Shown here: positions 6,835-10,121 of the stretch, in pieces
Layout of the letters: each line of letters opens with the position of its first letter
Numbering within the stretch: the first letter of the stretch is position 1
Assembly (NCBI GenBank): GCA_030668545.1
Contig: DAOUTT010000045.1
Location: 1 to 10,121 of the forward strand
Direction of reading: 5' to 3'
Source of the DNA: Anaerolineales bacterium
GTDB lineage: Bacteria; Chloroflexota; Anaerolineae; Anaerolineales; E44-bin32
DNA: 10,121 nucleotides
Translations under genes and position numbers: made by a program
The notes under the pieces: generated by a model
Told to the model about the DNA's origin: nothing
Database searches by the model: none
What the model saw: the letters and a program-made list of their open reading frames with translations, nothing else

Positions 6835-7238
6835 TCGTTTTGCTCCTCATAATATTGACGTACAGATGGTCGAGAAAGTATCCATATCACGATCAGAAAG
6901 CATAGTGTCATAACTCCAAAAGTGAAAGGGAAGGAATTACTGGCGAAGTCGGATTGTTGAAGCAGCAAGCGATCGACCCACAGCCACACAGCATAGGCAA
7001 TTGCACCGATATACGTGAGCTTCGGTGCCCAGCTCCAGCGGAAGAAAAGTGCCAGTGCGGCGATCAGACCTACGCTTCCCCAAAAGCCATTCTTCAAGAG
7101 CAGATAGCCCTTGGGAACGCTGATAGGGAGGCCAGGAAGTGTAAACCATGCCGTGAGACCGGCGAATTGCATCACTGAGAAGGTTAACACTCCAGCGGCG
7201 AGCCAGGTTACGGGCCGGGGTCTATTCTTCGATGTCAA
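6831..7238 (-). CDS. Small four-helix membrane protein of unknown function
   Basis: I do not recognise a family. The 135-residue form (TTG at 7238) has a basic N-terminus (TSKNRPRP), four predicted membrane helices at about 10-32, 50-68, 75-92 and 103-122, and a charged C-terminal tail ending YYEEQNE. Basic residues at both ends of helix 1 and after helices 2 and 4 are compatible with both termini in the cytoplasm. It overlaps the end of the dehydrogenase gene by 17 bases, and its own stop overlaps the carboxyltransferase start by four. The TTG at 7238 has GGGGA about nine bases upstream; another TTG at 7271 would add 11 residues and extend the overlap to 50 bases. It does not resemble the multi-helix MmdB/OadB or single-helix OadG subunits of sodium-pumping decarboxylases. 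That the gene is real is supported by its strongly membrane-protein composition and tight packing. Confidence 0.75.
   Translation of the reverse strand: MTSKNRPRPVTWLAAGVLTFSVMQFAGLTAWFTLPGLPISVPKGYLLLKNGFWGSVGLIAALALFFRWSWAPKLTYIGAIAYAVWLWVDRLLLQQSDFASNSFPFTFGVMTLCFLIVIWILSRPSVRQYYEEQNE
6843..6848 (-). promoter_or_regulatory. Ribosome binding site of the carboxyltransferase gene
   Basis: The minus strand reads GAGGAG eight bases before the ATG at 6834. The hexamer also encodes the Glu-Glu pair near the end of the preceding membrane protein, so the site lies inside that gene and fits with the ATGA stop/start overlap. Confidence 0.65.
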
Positions 7239-8259
7239 GGACGATTTTCCCCAGCTGCTCCCCGGTTTCAAGGCGCTTCTGCGCTTCAGGGGTTTCCTTC
7301 AGCGGATATTGGCGGTCAATCACTGGCAATAACGAACCCTGGAAGATAAGGTTCATCACGGTTCGAAAATCTTCATGTGTCCCCATTGTGCTCCCAAGTA
7401 TGCTCAAGTGCTTGGCGAAGACAAAGCGATTATCGATTTCAAACTTTGGACCGCCGGTGTTTCCCACGGTCAGAATCCGCCCACCTTTCTTCGCTGCTCG
7501 GAGGCTGAGGGGCATGGTTCCAGCGCCGACATTGTCGACGACCACATCGACCCCTTCACGTCCACTTGCTAGATATACCGCTTTTGACCAGTTATCCTCT
7601 TTTGAGCGGTCGATAAGGACATCCGCTCCCAGGGATTCAGCCAGGTGAAGTTTATCAGCATTGGAGCCGACGACGAACACCTTTGCCCCAGCAAGTTTCG
7701 CGATCTGGATGCTGGCGCTGTTCACACCGCCCGAGGCGCCGATTATCAGAACGCTTTCTCCAGCTTTAAGGCCACCGCGGGAGATCAGCGAATGCCAGGC
7801 AGTGTGGAAAACAAGGCCTGCTGCTGCCGCAGATGCGAATTCGACATCATCAGGGAGATGGAGAAGATTCCTCGCTGGGATGACGACGTACTGTGCAAGC
7901 GTGCCGCGAACGGTCTCACCCAGCAAGTGCCATTCCCGGCACATGTTGTCCTTTCCTGCCAAGCAAAAATCACAAACTCCACAGCCGAGGTTCGAATTGA
8001 TCACGACACGATCCCCGACTTCGAGTCCTTCTACACCTTCGCCCAGCGCAGATATTATTCCCGCTCCGTCTGCGCCGGAGATGTGAGGATATTCGAGCTT
8101 CAATCCCGGCCAGCCCTCTCGGACCCACAGGTCGAGTCGGTTTAAGGCTGCCGCCCGTAGTTGGACCTGGACTTCGCCTGCGCCCGGTTCCGGGGCGGGG
8201 AATTCGGCGTAACGTAATACTTCGGGATCTCCATGTTGGTCGAATAGAATCGCTTTCAA
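7222..8259 (-). CDS. Zinc-lobe medium-chain dehydrogenase/reductase (alcohol dehydrogenase/quinone oxidoreductase type)
   Basis: NAD(P)H-dependent oxidoreductase of the medium-chain superfamily, 345 residues, cytoplasmic. The N-terminal GroES-like domain carries the structural zinc lobe with Cys93, Cys96, Cys99 and Cys107. The catalytic-zinc ligands are missing: the usual GHExxG is GADGAG at 62-67, and no Cys precedes the LDLW segment. It is therefore probably a reductase or zinc-free dehydrogenase rather than a classical alcohol dehydrogenase. The Rossmann domain begins at LIIGASGGV (171-179), followed by SIQIAKLAGAKV. The start is the TTG at 8259, giving MKAILFDQHGDPEVL, the usual opening of the family, with GGAG eight bases upstream. 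A longer reading to 8340 has no family support and would run into the preceding gene. It begins 37 bases after that gene. The substrate is unknown; an enoyl-CoA-type reductase, including acryloyl-CoA reductase, is possible given the neighbours but unproven. Confidence 0.9.
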   Translation of the reverse strand: MKAILFDQHGDPEVLRYAEFPAPEPGAGEVQVQLRAAALNRLDLWVREGWPGLKLEYPHISGADGAGIISALGEGVEGLEVGDRVVINSNLGCGVCDFCLAGKDNMCREWHLLGETVRGTLAQYVVIPARNLLHLPDDVEFASAAAAGLVFHTAWHSLISRGGLKAGESVLIIGASGGVNSASIQIAKLAGAKVFVVGSNADKLHLAESLGADVLIDRSKEDNWSKAVYLASGREGVDVVVDNVGAGTMPLSLRAAKKGGRILTVGNTGGPKFEIDNRFVFAKHLSILGSTMGTHEDFRTVMNLIFQGSLLPVIDRQYPLKETPEAQKRLETGEQLGKIVLDIEE

Positions 8260-8267
8260 GAGGCTCT

Positions 8268-8271
8268 CTCC
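8268..8271 (-). promoter_or_regulatory. Ribosome binding site deciding the TTG start of the dehydrogenase
   Basis: The minus strand reads GGAG (within GGAGAGAG) eight bases before the TTG at 8259. Together with the family-typical N-terminus this selects TTG over the upstream in-frame candidate. Confidence 0.55.
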
Positions 8272-8296
8272 GTCTATCCTGGAATTGTACTCGCGT

Positions 8297-10060
8297 TCAT
8301 TTATTTTCCACTCTATGTAAGTAGAAAAGCAACCGCCCATGGCGATTATAGCGTGGTTGGGTTATTCCATCTGCATAGCTCGAGGTGATTTTCTCGAATG
8401 CTGCAGTCTCTTCGGGAAGAATTGCAAACAATGTAAAAGATCCCTGAGGTGAAAAATCGCGTGGCAAATCGTATGGCGGCGGCAGATCGTATGTATGTGC
8501 ATCGGGAAGTAAATATGCCAGGCTGGGGATCGAGTGCACAGACATCCGATCGCCGCCCGTGAAAAACAAAGGTGTCTGCGGTAGTTCATCCTCGAGGAGT
8601 TCGATAATCTCCTGGGTCACTTCGCCGTTAAGGCTGCCGTAGTTCTCGGTGGGAAAATAATCGAGGAAGAGATGTTTAATGTTTTCACCCATCATCAGGA
8701 CCATCAACAGGCTAATGCCGACTGCGGCGACGGGTTTTAATAACGGCCACCGTCCATTGATGAACACATACATTCCATCAAGTGTAGAGGCAATTAGTAT
8801 TGCAAGAATCGGAGAGAGAAAGAGCATTCGCTGTCCGTTTGGCGCCTGGATGCTCAACCCGCCGACAAGGAGTACGGCCAGGATGGTGATCAGGATCAAG
8901 CCGCAGCGCGCCTCGCGGAAGCGTATCGCACAGTAGATAAGGCCGATGGAGAAGATCCATGCCGAAGCTCCGATCAGCATAGGGATTCCGGAGCCATAAT
9001 AAACCCCTTGGGTCTCGGCGACGGTCAAACCGAGTGCAGTTACCCAGATTTGCTCGAACACCAGTCCGACGGGGGTTGTTCCCAGTGCTTTAGCAGCAGG
9101 CCCGATCCAGCCAGGTATGAGCATCGAAACCCTGCTGGCGGTGAAGAATAGGCTCTCAGGGTGGCGAAGATATAAAAGTACGAGAGGAAGGGACACACTC
9201 AGGGCAACCAGCACCATGCATACAAACCCAGGCAGGCGTGACTTCCAGCCTCCGCCTCGCCTCGCCAGCCAGATCATCCAGAGTACGAGCAGGATGGGGA
9301 TCAAGTGTGATGTAGTGTAGAAATATTGCGCGAAGCCGAGAGCCAGACCGGCGAGCAGAAATGCTCGGCGATCATTGAATTCCCATGCGTTCCAGAAAGC
9401 GCCCAGAGCGATGACGAAGAAAAGTCCATCCCATATATTGTTATAGGCGACGCGGCTGAAGAAGATATGGTGATGGAATGCCATCAACCATGCTGCGCTG
9501 AGCAAAGCGACACGCCGGTTGAAAAGCGACCTGCAGGTCCAATACAGGGCAGGAATAGTCATTGCTCCAGCCAAAGCTGAGACCCAACGGATGGCGATCA
9601 CGGTTCTTCCTAAAACCCGTTGGGCTAAAGATAATATCCAGAAGTAAAGCGAAGGGAAGGAAAACCAACCCAAACCGAGAATGTTGCTCCTGCGACCGTC
9701 AAGGAACTCCCAGGCAGTGAGTCCGGCGGAGCCCTCATCCCCGCTGAGAACGTAGGGCATGTGGTCTGCGCCCCATGCGCGCAGGATAATGCTCGCAACA
9801 GTGAGCGCGAGGATGACGGCAATCTCCCACCGATCCCAGCGTTTGCGTTCTTGAGGCGGGCTGTTTTTCCAACAGCCGATAATTGTCAGGGCGATACCGG
9901 TGAGCCAGAGTGGGGCGGCGATTCGACTGATGGCAATGGCGTTGTCGCCAGTTGCGGCGAAGGCAGCAGTGGAGAGCATCAGCCCGACGAGGATCATCCA
10001 CCCCCGCTGGGGCGTGATCTCAAGCCAACGTGCGAAGCGGTCTATAGACACGCGCACCAA
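8297..10060 (-). CDS. GT39-type (ArnT/PMT-like) membrane glycosyltransferase
   Basis: Polytopic integral membrane protein of up to 587 residues, of the GT-C fold. Such enzymes transfer sugars from polyprenyl-phosphate donors to acceptors on the outer face of the membrane. A first helix at about 21-37 is followed by another near 48-64 and one at 79-93. Then comes the first extracytoplasmic loop with MPYVLSGDEGSAG (101-113), whose Asp108-Glu109 match the acidic catalytic motif of the family. Several further helices run to about residue 458. RVAYNNIWDGLFF near 203-215 is also typical. The last ~125 residues form a soluble outer domain with a Pro-rich PPPYDLP stretch. The start is uncertain: TTG 10060, GTG 10057 and GTG 10051 are all possible, and none has a clear ribosome site. 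The donor and acceptor cannot be named. It is co-directional with, but functionally unlike, the propionate genes. Confidence 0.87.
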   Translation of the reverse strand: MVRVSIDRFARWLEITPQRGWMILVGLMLSTAAFAATGDNAIAISRIAAPLWLTGIALTIIGCWKNSPPQERKRWDRWEIAVILALTVASIILRAWGADHMPYVLSGDEGSAGLTAWEFLDGRRSNILGLGWFSFPSLYFWILSLAQRVLGRTVIAIRWVSALAGAMTIPALYWTCRSLFNRRVALLSAAWLMAFHHHIFFSRVAYNNIWDGLFFVIALGAFWNAWEFNDRRAFLLAGLALGFAQYFYTTSHLIPILLVLWMIWLARRGGGWKSRLPGFVCMVLVALSVSLPLVLLYLRHPESLFFTASRVSMLIPGWIGPAAKALGTTPVGLVFEQIWVTALGLTVAETQGVYYGSGIPMLIGASAWIFSIGLIYCAIRFREARCGLILITILAVLLVGGLSIQAPNGQRMLFLSPILAILIASTLDGMYVFINGRWPLLKPVAAVGISLLMVLMMGENIKHLFLDYFPTENYGSLNGEVTQEIIELLEDELPQTPLFFTGGDRMSVHSIPSLAYLLPDAHTYDLPPPYDLPRDFSPQGSFTLFAILPEETAAFEKITSSYADGITQPRYNRHGRLLFYLHRVENK

Positions 10061-10071
10061 CCATTTCTAGA

Positions 10072-10121
10072 TTAATAGAGCTCGAGTTCGTGGACATGGA
10101 TCTTGAACGGGCTCCCGGGGG
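10072..10121 (-). CDS. Possible 3' end of an upstream gene (partial)
   Basis: One minus-strand frame is open from the window edge to a TAA at 10072-10074 and encodes 15 residues ending FKIHVHELELY. The stop lies 11 bases before the glycosyltransferase start, a spacing like that of the other genes here. Fifteen codons are too few to prove coding. Another minus frame also stays open to a TAG nearby, and a plus-strand ATG at 10096 is open to the edge, so this is a weak call. Confidence 0.25.
   Translation of the reverse strand, partial: PGSPFKIHVHELELY

Noticed and set aside
8260..8340. N-terminal extension of the dehydrogenase up to 8340
   Set aside because: It would overlap the glycosyltransferase gene by 44 bases and add 27 residues unlike the family; the TTG at 8259 has a good ribosome site and the expected N-terminus.
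10064..10121. Cluster of restriction-type palindromes (TCTAGA, GAGCTC, CTCGAG, CCCGGG) suggesting a cloning polylinker
   Set aside because: The sites are spaced by unrelated sequence, do not match a vector polylinker order I recognise, and merge directly into a natural gene start; coincidence is the simpler reading.

Overview
The window is a stretch of bacterial chromosome in which every supported gene lies on the minus strand, so transcription runs from high to low coordinates. The genes are packed tightly, with gaps or overlaps of a few to about 80 bases. The best reading of its origin is a Chloroflexota (Anaerolineae-like) bacterium. This rests on the style of the proteins: an acyl-CoA carboxylase split into three polypeptides, a methylmalonyl-CoA mutase large subunit without a cobalamin domain, a medium-chain dehydrogenase of the 'YPHISGADGAG' type, and TTG starts on some genes. 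The lineage is an inference from remembered family resemblance, not a search result.

Layout in transcription order: (1) 10121-10072, a possible 3' end of an upstream gene; (2) 10060-8297, a GT39-type polytopic glycosyltransferase; (3) 8259-7222, a zinc-lobe medium-chain dehydrogenase/reductase; (4) 7238-6831, a small four-helix membrane protein of unknown role; (5) 6834-5284, the propionyl-CoA carboxylase carboxyltransferase (beta) subunit; (6) 5303-4518, an alpha/beta hydrolase; (7) 4487-2979, biotin carboxylase; (8) 2899-2402, biotin carboxyl carrier protein; (9) 2390-1800, a CYTH-domain (triphosphate tunnel) protein; (10) 1775-114, the methylmalonyl-CoA mutase catalytic subunit. Bases 1-113 hold no gene I can support.

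The core (genes 5, 7, 8 and 10) is the propionyl-CoA to succinyl-CoA route. Biotin carboxylase loads CO2 onto the biotin of the carrier protein, the beta subunit transfers it to propionyl-CoA, and after epimerisation the mutase makes succinyl-CoA. Two needed pieces are not in the window: methylmalonyl-CoA epimerase and the small B12-binding mutase subunit. The tightly interleaved accessory genes (four-helix membrane protein, alpha/beta hydrolase, CYTH protein) are not textbook parts of this pathway and are the main items worth a second look. I found no mobile element, CRISPR array, RNA gene or clear intrinsic terminator. I do not think the window contains a clearly novel system; it is a propionate-type operon with unexplained passengers.
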